Positions 46,847 through 54,475 of a DNA stretch of 64,000 bases are shown one piece after another (position 1 is the stretch's first letter; each line of letters opens with the position of its first letter). The translations under genes and the position numbers were made by a program. The notes under the pieces are model-generated. The model ran no database searches and was not told where the DNA came from. It saw only the letters and a list, made by a program, of their open reading frames with translations. Origin of the DNA: Chloroflexota bacterium (GTDB lineage: Bacteria; Chloroflexota; Limnocylindria; Limnocylindrales; CSP1-4); NCBI GenBank assembly GCA_016191395.1, contig JACPOS010000017.1, positions 1 through 64,000 of the forward strand, written 5' to 3'.

Positions 46847-46855
46847 GTGTTTGAC

Positions 46856-46869
46856 GGGACGCACGTCCC
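46856..46869. promoter_or_regulatory. palindrome GGGACGCACGTCCC, second DosR-type site
   Basis: A perfect 5-4-5 inverted repeat with the GGGAC/GTCCC half-sites of the canonical mycobacterial DosR box. It lies 9 bp upstream of the malic enzyme box, between divergent genes. No -10 stands at 23 nt on either strand, so it is probably an auxiliary site. Confidence 0.5.
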
Positions 46870-46894
46870 GAAGCCTGCGTGCCCGTCCCACATG

Positions 46895-46959
46895 GGGCCC
46901 TTCGGCATCCCATCCGAAGCCGATCGGCCGGTGCGCAGGGTTGTCGCGCGTCGCAGGCT
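46895..46959 (+). promoter_or_regulatory. DosR-like sites and -10 upstream of the 46990 operon
   Basis: GGGCC-CTTC-GGCAT at 46895-46908 has no -10 at 23 nt. The weaker AAGCC-GATC-GGCCG at 46917-46930 is followed by 23 nt and CAGGCT at 46954-46959. The start near 46966 leaves a leader of about 24 nt with AGGAGG. Two boxes in series resemble the paired boxes of DosR promoters. Confidence 0.5.
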
Positions 46960-46989
46960 GGACGCGGCGTCCCGAACAGGAGGCTGCAC

Positions 46990-47460
46990 ATGGAAGTCCG
47001 CACCCACGAGCGTCTCGTCACGCTGGTGTGGATCGACGCCCGGGAGGCCCGCATCGTCCGATGGGCAGACGAGTCGGCCCATGTCGAGCGGCTCGAATCC
47101 GACGTTCCCAGCCATCGCCAGTCATCTGGCCAGGTCCGGCACGACCCACGCGTCCGGCCCGGTGGTGGTGGCGGCAGCGCGGCGACGTCAGGCGAGCCGC
47201 GCCGCCTGGAGCACCTGGCGCGGTTCCTGGAAGCCGTCGCCGACCGAGTGCCTGACGGAGATCTCCAGCTGATCGGCCCGGGCACCGTCCACGAGCATCT
47301 GGCCAGGGTCGTCCGCGATGCCGATCCGCGCGGGATCCGGCACATCGAAACGGCCGCCAGCGCGCCGCTCACGGACCGTCAGCTCATCGCACGCCTTCGT
47401 CGGCTGGTCGGGCACGAGCCCCGCCGTCGCACCATCGCTCGGAGGAGGAGACTCGCGTGA
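46990..47460 (+). CDS. small eRF1/host-attachment-like protein
   Basis: 156 residues starting LVTLVWIDAREARIVRWADE, the hallmark of the 'WIDHREAxI' family, with a Gly-rich linker (about 55-65) and the later block LQLIGPGTVHEHLARVVRDA plus IRHIETAASAPLTDRQLIAR. Distant paralogue of the 25032 product. The basic C-terminal tail (RRLVGHEPRRRTIARRRRLA) could bind nucleic acid or the ribosome, which is inferred. AGGAGG lies 8 nt before the ATG, and the end overlaps the next gene by GTGA. Confidence 0.6.
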   Translation: MEVRTHERLVTLVWIDAREARIVRWADESAHVERLESDVPSHRQSSGQVRHDPRVRPGGGGGSAATSGEPRRLEHLARFLEAVADRVPDGDLQLIGPGTVHEHLARVVRDADPRGIRHIETAASAPLTDRQLIARLRRLVGHEPRRRTIARRRRLA

Positions 47461-48800
47461 ACCGTCAGCGTCTTGTCGTGATGGGCGCCGCCGGGCGCGA
47501 CTTCCACGACTTCAACGTGGTCTACCGGGACGATCCGGCGGTGGAGGTCGTCGCCTTCACGGCAACCCAGATCCCGGGCATCGCCAACCGGCGCTATCCA
47601 CCGGAGCTGGCCGGATCGCTGTACCCGGGGGGCATCGCCATCGTCCCGGAGGAGGAGCTGGAGCAGCTCATCCACGATCACGCGGTCAACACGGTGGTGT
47701 TCGCGTACAGCGACGTCAGCCATGAGACGGTGATGCATGCCGCATCGCGCGCGATGGCTGCAGGTGCCGACTTCGAGCTCCTCGGCCCCGCCCGGACCAT
47801 GCTCAGGAGCCGGCGCCCCGTGATCGCGATCGGAGCGACCCGCACCGGGGCGGGCAAGAGCCAGACGACGCGCTACGTCGCAGCGCTCCTGGTCGAGCGC
47901 GGGCTCACCCCGGTGGTGATCCGCCATCCCATGCCGTACGGCGACCTGGTCGCCCAGCGGGTCCAGCGCTTCGCGAGCCACGAGGACCTGGACCGGTACG
48001 ACACGACCATCGAGGAGCGGGAGGAGTACGAGCCCCACATCGACGCGGGCCGGGTCGTCTTCGCCGGCGTCGACTACGACGCCATCCTCCACGCGGCGGA
48101 GCTCGAGGCGGACGTGATCCTATGGGACGGCGGGAACAACGACTTCCCGTTCTACCGGCCGGACCTGAACATCGTGGTCGCCGACCCGCTGCGAGCGGGA
48201 GACGAGCGCCGCTTCCATCCCGGCGAGATGAACCTCCGGATGGCCGACGTCGTGATCATCAACAAGATCGATTCGGCGACCCCCGAGCAGCTGGACGAGA
48301 TCCAAGCGTCCATTGCCGAGCTCAACCCCCGCGCGCGGGTGATCACGGCCAGATCCGACGTGACGCTCGACGGGCCCCCGATCGCGGGCCTGCGGGTGGT
48401 CGTCGTCGAGGATGGGCCGACGCTCACCCACGGTGGCATGCACTTCGGCGCGGGCGTCGTGGCCGCGCGTCGCTTCGGGGCCGCGTCGCTCGCCGATCCG
48501 CGGCCTGCGGCGGTCGGCTCCATCCGAGCCACCCTGGAGAAGTACCCGGGCCTCGAGCCGCTCATTCCCGCGATGGGCTACGGCGGCGAGCAGGTCGCCG
48601 AGCTCGAGGCGACGCTCAACGCGGTCGAAGCGGAGGTCGTCCTGTCGGCCACGCCCATCGACCTGGCGCGACTCGTGAACCTCAACAAGCCGATCACGCG
48701 CGTCCGCTACGACCTCGCGCCCGTCGGCGGGCCGTCGCTCGCGGACGTCATTGCGCCGATCGTGCGGATGACCAGAACACCGGTCCCGGTCGCCGGCTGA
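47457..48800 (+). CDS. cyclic 2,3-diphosphoglycerate synthetase-like P-loop protein
   Basis: 447 residues. N-terminal Rossmann-like half (RLVVMGAAGRDFHDFNVVYR, then FTATQIPGIANRRYPPELAG) and a P-loop GTPase-like half with Walker A AIGATRTGAGKSQTTRYVAA and Walker B region DVILWDGGNNDFPFYRPDLN, MNLRMADVVIINKIDSATPE. This matches the cyclic-DPG synthetase family, described in methanogens as making the stabiliser cDPG; bacterial members are uncharacterised and the reaction may differ. The GTG start overlaps the preceding stop (GTGA), so the two are co-expressed. Confidence 0.75.
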   Translation: MNRQRLVVMGAAGRDFHDFNVVYRDDPAVEVVAFTATQIPGIANRRYPPELAGSLYPGGIAIVPEEELEQLIHDHAVNTVVFAYSDVSHETVMHAASRAMAAGADFELLGPARTMLRSRRPVIAIGATRTGAGKSQTTRYVAALLVERGLTPVVIRHPMPYGDLVAQRVQRFASHEDLDRYDTTIEEREEYEPHIDAGRVVFAGVDYDAILHAAELEADVILWDGGNNDFPFYRPDLNIVVADPLRAGDERRFHPGEMNLRMADVVIINKIDSATPEQLDEIQASIAELNPRARVITARSDVTLDGPPIAGLRVVVVEDGPTLTHGGMHFGAGVVAARRFGAASLADPRPAAVGSIRATLEKYPGLEPLIPAMGYGGEQVAELEATLNAVEAEVVLSATPIDLARLVNLNKPITRVRYDLAPVGGPSLADVIAPIVRMTRTPVPVAG

Positions 48801-48817
48801 GCCGTCCCACCATGTTC

Positions 48818-48860
48818 GGGTCAGTTGGCCCTAGCGGGTGGGTCCGGGTAGTCCGACGAT
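48818..48860 (+). promoter_or_regulatory. DosR-like box and -10 of the Usp gene
   Basis: Box GGGTC-AGTT-GGCCC at 48818-48831, gap of 23 nt and GACGAT at 48855-48860. The leader is about 43 nt and ends with AAAGGAG before the ATG at 48910. TAGTCC at 48849 is an alternative -10, but its spacing (17 nt) departs from the others. Confidence 0.6.
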
Positions 48861-48909
48861 CAGATCGAGCCGTCCGGCCGTGCTGTGCCGGAGCGGAAAG
48901 GAGCTCACC

Positions 48910-49311
48910 ATGAAACGCATCCTGGTTGCCTATGACGGGGGCGAGCCCGCCCGCCGGGCACTCGACACCGCCATCGACCTGGCGAATCGCTTCGAGGCGC
49001 TGATCAGCGTCGTCAGCGTGGTGCCGTATCACCCAGGCCGGGCGCCCATGGACCCATGGGATGACGAGCGGATCCACGCCGCCGCACTCGAGGAAGCCCG
49101 GAAGATCCTCGCGGAGCGCGGCAAGACGGCCGAGCTGCTCGAGCCGATCGGCGATCCCGCGACGACCATCGAGCGCGTGGCCGAGGATGGCGGCTTCGAC
49201 ACGGTCATCGTCGGGTCCCGCGGCCTCGGCGCGCTGTCCCGCTTCCTGCAGGGCAGCGTCTCCAGCCACGTCGCCTCGCACGCGAACGCGACGGTCATCG
49301 TCGCCCGCTGA
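48910..49311 (+). CDS. universal stress protein (UspA family)
   Basis: 133 residues, a compact single Usp domain: MKRILVAYDGGEPARRALDT, DTVIVGSRGLGALSRFLQGS and VSSHVASHANATVIVAR. The ATP-binding G-x2-G-x9-G(S) pattern is intact, so it probably binds ATP and forms a dimer. Usp genes are typical members of DosR regulons in mycobacteria; this one has a DosR-like box and its own ribosome site AAAGGAG. Confidence 0.85.
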   Translation: MKRILVAYDGGEPARRALDTAIDLANRFEALISVVSVVPYHPGRAPMDPWDDERIHAAALEEARKILAERGKTAELLEPIGDPATTIERVAEDGGFDTVIVGSRGLGALSRFLQGSVSSHVASHANATVIVAR

Positions 49312-49335
49312 TCGGGCTCCAGCGCCCAGTCGATC

Positions 49336-49378
49336 GGGCCGCTCGGCCCTACCGCGATCCCCCGGTTCGGCCGAGCAT
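49336..49378 (+). promoter_or_regulatory. DosR-like box and -10 of the 49435 membrane protein gene
   Basis: Perfect box GGGCC-GCTC-GGCCC at 49336-49349, gap of 23 nt and GAGCAT at 49373-49378. The leader is about 50 nt with AAAGGAGGAAGG before the ATG at 49435. Confidence 0.65.
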
Positions 49379-49434
49379 GATCGATGACGTCGATCCGGCG
49401 CTGCCGGGCCGCGTCGGAAAGGAGGAAGGCAAGA

Positions 49435-49749
49435 ATGGAACTTGCCATCACCCTGGGAATCGGCGGCTGGCTGGTGCTCCTTGCCGGCGCGCTGCTGTTC
49501 GGCGTCATCGCCCAGTTCATCGGCGAGGCGCGGACGGGATTTGAGTGGCTCGCCGACGCGATTGCGGCCGCCCTTGGCGCGATCATCGCGAGCGAGTTCA
49601 TCATCTCGGCCCGGACCTTCGAGCCGGTCTGGGACGGGCTCGCGATCGTGCCCGCCCTCATCGGCGGCCTGGTCCTCGGCATCGTCGTCGAGCTGGCGAC
49701 GCGTTATCTGACGGGTGGGAGGTATACGACCCGGCCGATGGCCGTTTGA
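49435..49749 (+). CDS. small membrane protein, transglycosylase-associated (GlsB/YeaQ-like)
   Basis: 104 residues with three predicted helices: LAITLGIGGWLVLLAGALLF, FEWLADAIAAALGAIIASEF and LAIVPALIGGLVLGIVVELA. Short polar loops include GEARTGFE. The pattern resembles GlsB/YeaQ/YmgE (transglycosylase-associated) small membrane proteins, which are often stress-induced and of unknown function, but the match is by general layout. The gene is monocistronic between a DosR-like promoter and a hairpin terminator. Confidence 0.6.
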   Translation: MELAITLGIGGWLVLLAGALLFGVIAQFIGEARTGFEWLADAIAAALGAIIASEFIISARTFEPVWDGLAIVPALIGGLVLGIVVELATRYLTGGRYTTRPMAV

Positions 49750-49770
49750 GGTCTCCTCTCGCACCGAGCC

Positions 49771-49801
49771 AACGGCCCGCCCGCAATGCCGGCGGGCCGT
49801 T
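49771..49801 (+). terminator. hairpin after the small membrane protein gene
   Basis: Perfect 11-bp stem AACGGCCCGCC / GGCGGGCCGTT with a 9-nt loop, 21 nt after the stop at 49749. The right arm includes GGGCCGTT, which by itself resembles a DosR-like half-box but is explained by the hairpin. Confidence 0.7.
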
Positions 49802-49827
49802 CGGTGTCCAGCGTTCACACTGATCCC

Positions 49828-52371
49828 ATGCAGACGAGCCCGGCCCCCGCTACGCAGGTGGGCGACGCCCACGCGCTGACCGCGGCAGAGGTCGCTACCC
49901 GCCTTGCCGTCGATCCGGCCGTGGGCCTGGACCCGGCCGAGGCGACGCGCAGGGCCAGCGCGGCGGGCCCCAACGCGCTGGAGCGCGCGGAGGCGCCGTC
50001 CGTCTGGCGCATGGTGCTCGACGCCGCGACCGAGCCGTTCGTGCTCCTGCTGATGGCCTCGGGCATCGGGGCGATCATCTTGAACGAGGTCCGCGACGGG
50101 ATCCTCATCCTGTTCGGGCTCGTGCCCATCGTGGGTGCCGACGTGCTCACGGAGTTTCGTGGCGAGCGCGCCCTCGAGGCATTGCGCCGGGCCTCCGCGC
50201 CCTCCGCCCGGGTCCGCCGCGGCGGCGAGATCACGGAGGTCGCCGCAGCAACGCTCGTGCCCGGGGACGTGGTGATCATCCGCGTCGGCGACGTCGTGCC
50301 GGCCGATATCCGCGTGTCGAAGGTGGACCGGCTCTCGATCGATCGAAGCATCCTCACCGGCGAATCGCTGCCGGAGCCCGCGACCGTGGAGCCGGACGCA
50401 CCGGACGCCGTCCTCGCAACTCGCCATTCCATGGCCTTCTCCGGCACGAGCGTGGTCGCCGGTCGAGGCGAGGGCATCGTCGTGGCGATCGGCTCGCAGA
50501 CCGAGGTCGGGCGGATCGCCGGCAGCCTCTCCACCCGCGCCCGTCGCCGCTCCCCGCTCCAGCGCGAGCTGGACCGGCTCGTGCGGATCCTGATCGTCGT
50601 CGCAGTCGGGCTTATCGGGATCACGACAGGCCTCGGCTTCGCTCGGGGCAACCCCATCGGGGAGAACCTGCTCGCCGGCATCTCCGCGGCCATCGCCGCG
50701 ATCCCGGAGGAGCCACCGATCCTGCTCGCCGTCGTGCTTGGCCTCGGGGCGTTCCGCCTCCTGAAGCGCGGCGTCCTGGTCCGGCGCCTGAACGCCGAGG
50801 AGGTCCTGGGTGCTGTGGACCTCGTCGTCACCGACAAGACCGGCACGCTCACGCAGAACCGTCTCGCGATTGCATCGCTGACAGGCCCGGACGGTCCCAT
50901 CACCGACCCGGGAGCGCGCCTGGACCTGCTGACCGATGCGCTGCGCGCTGAGGACGACGCGTGGTTGCACGAGGCGGGCATAGGCGTCGGATCGTTCACG
51001 CGGGCGCTGGTGCGCGCGGTCGAGGCAGAGGGCGGCGAAGCGCACCCCGACCCGGCCGACCTCGTTTCGACCGAGCCGGTGACGGACAGCCGGCCGTACA
51101 GCTCCACCGTCGCGCGCCGTGGCGGCGTCACCGAGACGCTCGTGATCGGTGCCCCGGAAGCGGTGGCCGTCCACGCCGGCGCGTCACCGGAGGAGCGCGC
51201 CGCCTGGCACGCGGCCCTCGAGGCGGCGGCAGTACGCGGCGAGCGTGTCGTCGGCGTGGCAGGGCGCATCGACAGTCGTCCGTGGACGCTGCGCGGCCTG
51301 GTGGGGTTCGCGGATGCCCTCCGGCCGGGCATCGCCGACGCCATGCAGATCGCGCTTGGGGCGGGCATCCAGGTGGTCATGGTCACCGGCGACCACCCCG
51401 CCACCGCAAAGGCCATCGCGACGCAGGCCGGACTGGACCATGGCGGCGTGACCCTGGGCTCTGAGCTGGAGTCGTGGTCCGACGAGGAGCTGGCCAGGCG
51501 TCTCCCGGAGCTGCGGGTGATCGCGCGGTCCACGCCGGACCAGAAGCGGCGGATCGTCCAGGTCGCGCGGGGCGCCGGCCGCCTCGTCGCGGTCACCGGC
51601 GACGGCGTCAACGACGCCCCGGCGCTGCACGCCGCCGACGTCGCCGTCGCGATGGGCAGCGGGACCGCGGTCGCGCGCGAGGCGTCCGACCTGGTCCTCG
51701 GCGACGACTCGTTCGCGACCCTGGTCTACGGGATGCGCGAGGGCCGGCGGATCGTGGACAACATCCAGAAGGGCCTGGTCTTCCTCGTCTCCACCCATGT
51801 CGCGCTGCTGGGATTCCTGCTGATCGCGACGGTCGCCGGGTTCAGCCGGCCGCTCCTGCCCATCCAGATCCTGTGGCTGGAGCTGTTCATCGATGTGGCC
51901 GCGTCCGTCGCCTTCGAGCGCGAGCCACCGGAGCCCGACATCATGACGCGGCCCCCGCGCCACATCGAGACGCCGCTGTTCACCACGGGCCTGCTGGGTC
52001 GCATCGCCCTGGCCGGCGGCTTCAGCGCGGTCGCTGCCCTTGTCCTCCTCGCGACCGATCCCCGGGGCGCGGCACACGGCCAGTGGCTTGCCTACACGGC
52101 GCTCGCCTGCGCCCAAGCCGTGCGTGCGTACGGCAACCGGAGTCTGACCGAGCCGCTGCACCGGCTGTCCTGGAACGGCGTCCTGCTCGCTGCGGCGGTG
52201 TTCACCGTTGTCATCCAGGTCGCGATTCCGTACGTGCCCGTCCTTGCCGACGCGTTCCGCGCCGAGATGCTGGACGCACGCGACTGGGCGCTGGTCGCGA
52301 TCGTCGCGCTCGGGCCGGCCCTGGTCGTCCAGGTGCTCCGTGCCCGCGGCCGCGGGGTGTCCGTCGGCTGA
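49828..52371 (+). CDS. P-type cation-transporting ATPase
   Basis: 847 residues. Domain order: N-terminal cation-ATPase domain (LTAAEVATRLAVDP), TM1-2, actuator domain with the dephosphorylation loop ILTGESLPEPA, TM3-4 with PEEPPILLAVVLGLG, phosphorylation site VVTDKTGTLTQ, nucleotide-binding domain, hinge VTGDGVNDAPALHAADVAVAMG and four C-terminal helices. Substrate residues in TM4 read IPEEPP rather than the Ca2+-ATPase PEGLP, so the cation cannot be named; divalent cations are typical of P2-type relatives. ATG 49828 is chosen because it lies in the correct frame just upstream of the fold; the preceding 14 codons are part of the terminator. Confidence 0.85.
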   Translation: MQTSPAPATQVGDAHALTAAEVATRLAVDPAVGLDPAEATRRASAAGPNALERAEAPSVWRMVLDAATEPFVLLLMASGIGAIILNEVRDGILILFGLVPIVGADVLTEFRGERALEALRRASAPSARVRRGGEITEVAAATLVPGDVVIIRVGDVVPADIRVSKVDRLSIDRSILTGESLPEPATVEPDAPDAVLATRHSMAFSGTSVVAGRGEGIVVAIGSQTEVGRIAGSLSTRARRRSPLQRELDRLVRILIVVAVGLIGITTGLGFARGNPIGENLLAGISAAIAAIPEEPPILLAVVLGLGAFRLLKRGVLVRRLNAEEVLGAVDLVVTDKTGTLTQNRLAIASLTGPDGPITDPGARLDLLTDALRAEDDAWLHEAGIGVGSFTRALVRAVEAEGGEAHPDPADLVSTEPVTDSRPYSSTVARRGGVTETLVIGAPEAVAVHAGASPEERAAWHAALEAAAVRGERVVGVAGRIDSRPWTLRGLVGFADALRPGIADAMQIALGAGIQVVMVTGDHPATAKAIATQAGLDHGGVTLGSELESWSDEELARRLPELRVIARSTPDQKRRIVQVARGAGRLVAVTGDGVNDAPALHAADVAVAMGSGTAVAREASDLVLGDDSFATLVYGMREGRRIVDNIQKGLVFLVSTHVALLGFLLIATVAGFSRPLLPIQILWLELFIDVAASVAFEREPPEPDIMTRPPRHIETPLFTTGLLGRIALAGGFSAVAALVLLATDPRGAAHGQWLAYTALACAQAVRAYGNRSLTEPLHRLSWNGVLLAAAVFTVVIQVAIPYVPVLADAFRAEMLDARDWALVAIVALGPALVVQVLRARGRGVSVG

Positions 52372-52382
52372 CGCCGGCGGAG

Positions 52383-52396
52383 GGGCCGGATGGCCG
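52383..52396 (+). promoter_or_regulatory. DosR-like box upstream of hypC without a matching -10
   Basis: GGGCC-GGAT-GGCCG at 52383-52396, and GGGCT-ATTC-GGCAC at 52405-52418. Neither has an A2/T6 hexamer at 23 nt. They precede the box at 52426 and could be auxiliary sites, giving three in series. Confidence 0.4.
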
Positions 52397-52425
52397 CCCG
52401 TGGTGGGCTATTCGGCACCACGCCG

Positions 52426-52468
52426 ATGACGCTCGGCCCTGCCCCGCCCCGGGCCGCTTCGCGACAGT
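52426..52468 (+). promoter_or_regulatory. DosR-like half-box and -10 of the hypC operon
   Basis: ATGAC-GCTC-GGCCC at 52426-52439 (right half perfect), 23 nt, then GACAGT at 52463-52468. The start is predicted at about 52475, where an ATG stands. Confidence 0.5.
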
Positions 52469-52474
52469 TGAGCC

Positions 52475-52519
52475 ATGAACGACGCAACGCCGCGTCCGTC
52501 GGCTGCGCCCGGGGCGTGA
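52475..52519 (+). other. possible 14-residue leader peptide upstream of hypC
   Basis: ATG 52475 lies at the predicted transcription start (leaderless) and opens a frame of 14 codons (MNDATPRPSAAPGA) that ends at TGA 52517-52519, 3 nt before the hypC ATG. hypC has no clear Shine-Dalgarno sequence, so reinitiation from this short frame is conceivable. Short leader peptides are easily produced by chance. Confidence 0.25.
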
Positions 52520-52522
52520 CCG

Positions 52523-52750
52523 ATGTGCATCTCGTTTCCCGGCCGCGTCGTCGGGGTTGACCTGGACGACGCGATCGTGGAGATCGACGGGCGTCGACGT
52601 CGCGCCTCGTTGCGCATGCGCGTCGACGTCGTCGTCGGCGACTGGGTGCTGGTTGGGGCAGGCAGCGTCCTGCGTCGATTGGACGCCCGGGAAGCGGCCG
52701 AGATCAACGCAATCCTCAAGCCAGCCATGAATGCGGGAGGCTCCAGATGA
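52523..52750 (+). CDS. hypC: HypC/HupF family hydrogenase maturation chaperone
   Basis: 75 residues. The N-terminal Cys2 in MCISFPGRVV is the essential residue for carrying the Fe(CN)2CO group to the large subunit, and VGDWVLVGAGSVLRRLDARE is the family's second signature. The rest of the Hyp machinery (HypA, B, D, E, F) is not in the window. It probably serves the group 3b hydrogenase at 28-33 kb. It overlaps the next gene by ATGA. Confidence 0.85.
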   Translation: MCISFPGRVVGVDLDDAIVEIDGRRRRASLRMRVDVVVGDWVLVGAGSVLRRLDAREAAEINAILKPAMNAGGSR

Positions 52751-53661
52751 AGACGCTCCGGTGGGGCGTGCTCCTTGCCGTCGGGACGGCGCTCATCAGC
52801 GGCGTGTCCATCTTCGTGAACGGGCTGGCGGTGAAGCAGCTGCCCGACCCGGCGGTGTACACGACGCTCAAGAACGGCGTGGCTGCGCTGGTCCTGGTCG
52901 GCCTGGCGCTGGCGACCGTCCGTCCGGCCCAGCTCCGGGCCGTCCCGGCGCGCTCGTGGGGCTGGCTCGCCGTGATCGGCGTGATCGGCGGGAGCGTTCC
53001 GTTCCTGCTCTTCTTCACCGGCCTCGCCCAGGCGAGCGCACCGTCCGCCGCGTTCATCCACAAGACACTGTTCATCTGGGTCGCGATCCTCGCCGTGCCG
53101 CTGCTCGGTGAGCGCCTGGGCCTTGCCCAGCTCGGCGCGCTCGCGCTGCTGCTGGTGGGGCAAGCGCTGATCCTCACGCCGGCAGGCGTCAGCTGGGGCA
53201 CAGGCGAGACGATGATCGCGTTGGCCACGCTCCTGTGGGCGGTCGAGACGATCGTTGCCAAGCGCCTCCTGCGCGAGGTCCCGGCCGCCGTGGTCGGCGC
53301 TGGACGGCTCGCGATCGGCCTCGTGGTGCTGTTCGGCTACCTCGCCGTCACCGGTGCCCTCGCCAAGGTTGGGGCCCTGACCGGCGTCCAGTGGGGCTGG
53401 ATCCTGCTCACGGGCCTGCTCCTGTCCGGGTATGTCGGAACCTGGTTCGCGGCGCTGAAGCGGGCGCCGGCAAGCCTCGTCACGGCCATCCTGGTGCTGG
53501 GCGCGCCGGTGACCGCGGGGATCCAGGCGCTCCAGACCGGCGCGATCCCGGCACCCCCCGTGCTGACCGGGCAGTTGCTGGTGCTCCTCGCGGGCGGCGC
53601 ACTCGTCGTCACCGCCATCCGACGCTGGCGACCCGTCACCGCCCCGGCGATGGCCGGCTGA
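52747..53661 (+). CDS. EamA/DMT-superfamily transporter
   Basis: 304 residues with about ten transmembrane helices in two EamA repeats (VLLAVGTALISGVSIFVNGL to LLLVGQALILTP; TMIALATLLWAVETIVAKRL to LVTAIRRW). The typical Pro/Glu motif of the first repeat is VPLLGERLGLAQLGA. Substrate unknown; members export amino acids, nucleotide sugars or other metabolites. It is coupled to hypC by ATGA, an odd pairing that could mean an ion or metabolite supply role linked to hydrogenase maturation (inference). Confidence 0.8.
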   Translation: MKTLRWGVLLAVGTALISGVSIFVNGLAVKQLPDPAVYTTLKNGVAALVLVGLALATVRPAQLRAVPARSWGWLAVIGVIGGSVPFLLFFTGLAQASAPSAAFIHKTLFIWVAILAVPLLGERLGLAQLGALALLLVGQALILTPAGVSWGTGETMIALATLLWAVETIVAKRLLREVPAAVVGAGRLAIGLVVLFGYLAVTGALAKVGALTGVQWGWILLTGLLLSGYVGTWFAALKRAPASLVTAILVLGAPVTAGIQALQTGAIPAPPVLTGQLLVLLAGGALVVTAIRRWRPVTAPAMAG

Positions 53662-53672
53662 CCCCACGCGCC

Positions 53673-54470
53673 GTGCAGACCGTCCTGCGTTCGCCGGAGC
53701 CGGCGGCCGCAGACTGGAACCGCCCGATCGAGGAGGCGTCGGGCCCCATTCGCTTCGCTCGCTACGCCTTCGGGCCCAACAGCCGCGGCTACTGCGGGCC
53801 GGACGAGGCAGGCGAGCTGTTCCAGCAGGCAACGCTCGGGCGTGACCTGGCGAGGCTCCGCGAGCTCGCGGGCCAATTCGAGGGCGCCTATCCGTACCTG
53901 CGCCTGATTGCCCTCAGCAACGGGATTGCCGACCCCCTCGCCGCCGACGTCGTCGAGGCGTACTGGCTCGGCAGCGCCCTCGCGGATCGCGTGCGTCCGG
54001 CGGACTTCGGGCGCTCCCTCGAGGAACGCTTCCGGCCGCGCCTGCGCCGCGATGGCTGGCGCTGGCTCGGTGGCAAGCCGGAAGCGGGCGCCGTCCCGAA
54101 CCACGCCTTCCACGTCCTCGACGTGTTCCCCAAGGTCGGGCTCATGCGCACCGGCGACATCGACAACGCGCTCGCGGTGATGGACTCCTGCCGCATCCGG
54201 TGGGGCCGCGTCCTCGAGCGGGACGGCGATTCGCTCGTCGTGTCCGCCGTCCCGCTGGCCATGGTCGGTGGCAGGCTGGAGCTCGCCGCGCCGCGGGTGG
54301 AGCGGATCCGCGGCTGGGCGGATGGGGCGGGCTTCGTGGAGGATGCGGCACTGGGCGACGTGGTCGCGATCCACTGGGACTGGGCGTGCGAGCGGCTGAA
54401 CGCCGCGCGCCTCGCGGCCCTGCAGGGATCAACGGTCGCCGAGCTCCGCCTGGCAAACCAGACCATCTAG
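53673..54470 (+). CDS. protein of unknown function (DUF6390-like)
   Basis: 265 residues from GTG 53673, 12 nt after the transporter stop. Soluble, mainly helical. Characteristic segments are PIRFARYAFGPNSRGYCGPD, LARLRELAGQFEGAYPYLRL, LSNGIADPLAADVVEAYWLG, PNHAFHVLDVFPKVGLMRTG and IHWDWACERLNAARLAALQG. I recall proteins with this start and end near hydrogenase maturation genes under the name DUF6390, but cannot verify it here. The conserved His/Trp/Asp residues in the C-terminal half could form a site. It probably belongs to the hypC operon. Confidence 0.6.
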   Translation: MQTVLRSPEPAAADWNRPIEEASGPIRFARYAFGPNSRGYCGPDEAGELFQQATLGRDLARLRELAGQFEGAYPYLRLIALSNGIADPLAADVVEAYWLGSALADRVRPADFGRSLEERFRPRLRRDGWRWLGGKPEAGAVPNHAFHVLDVFPKVGLMRTGDIDNALAVMDSCRIRWGRVLERDGDSLVVSAVPLAMVGGRLELAAPRVERIRGWADGAGFVEDAALGDVVAIHWDWACERLNAARLAALQGSTVAELRLANQTI

Positions 54471-54475
54471 GGGTC

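Noticed and set aside
49794-49807. GGGCC-GTTC-GGTGT resembling a DosR-like box before the P-type ATPase
   Set aside because: The bases form the right arm of the perfect terminator hairpin at 49771-49801, and no -10 stands at 23 nt.
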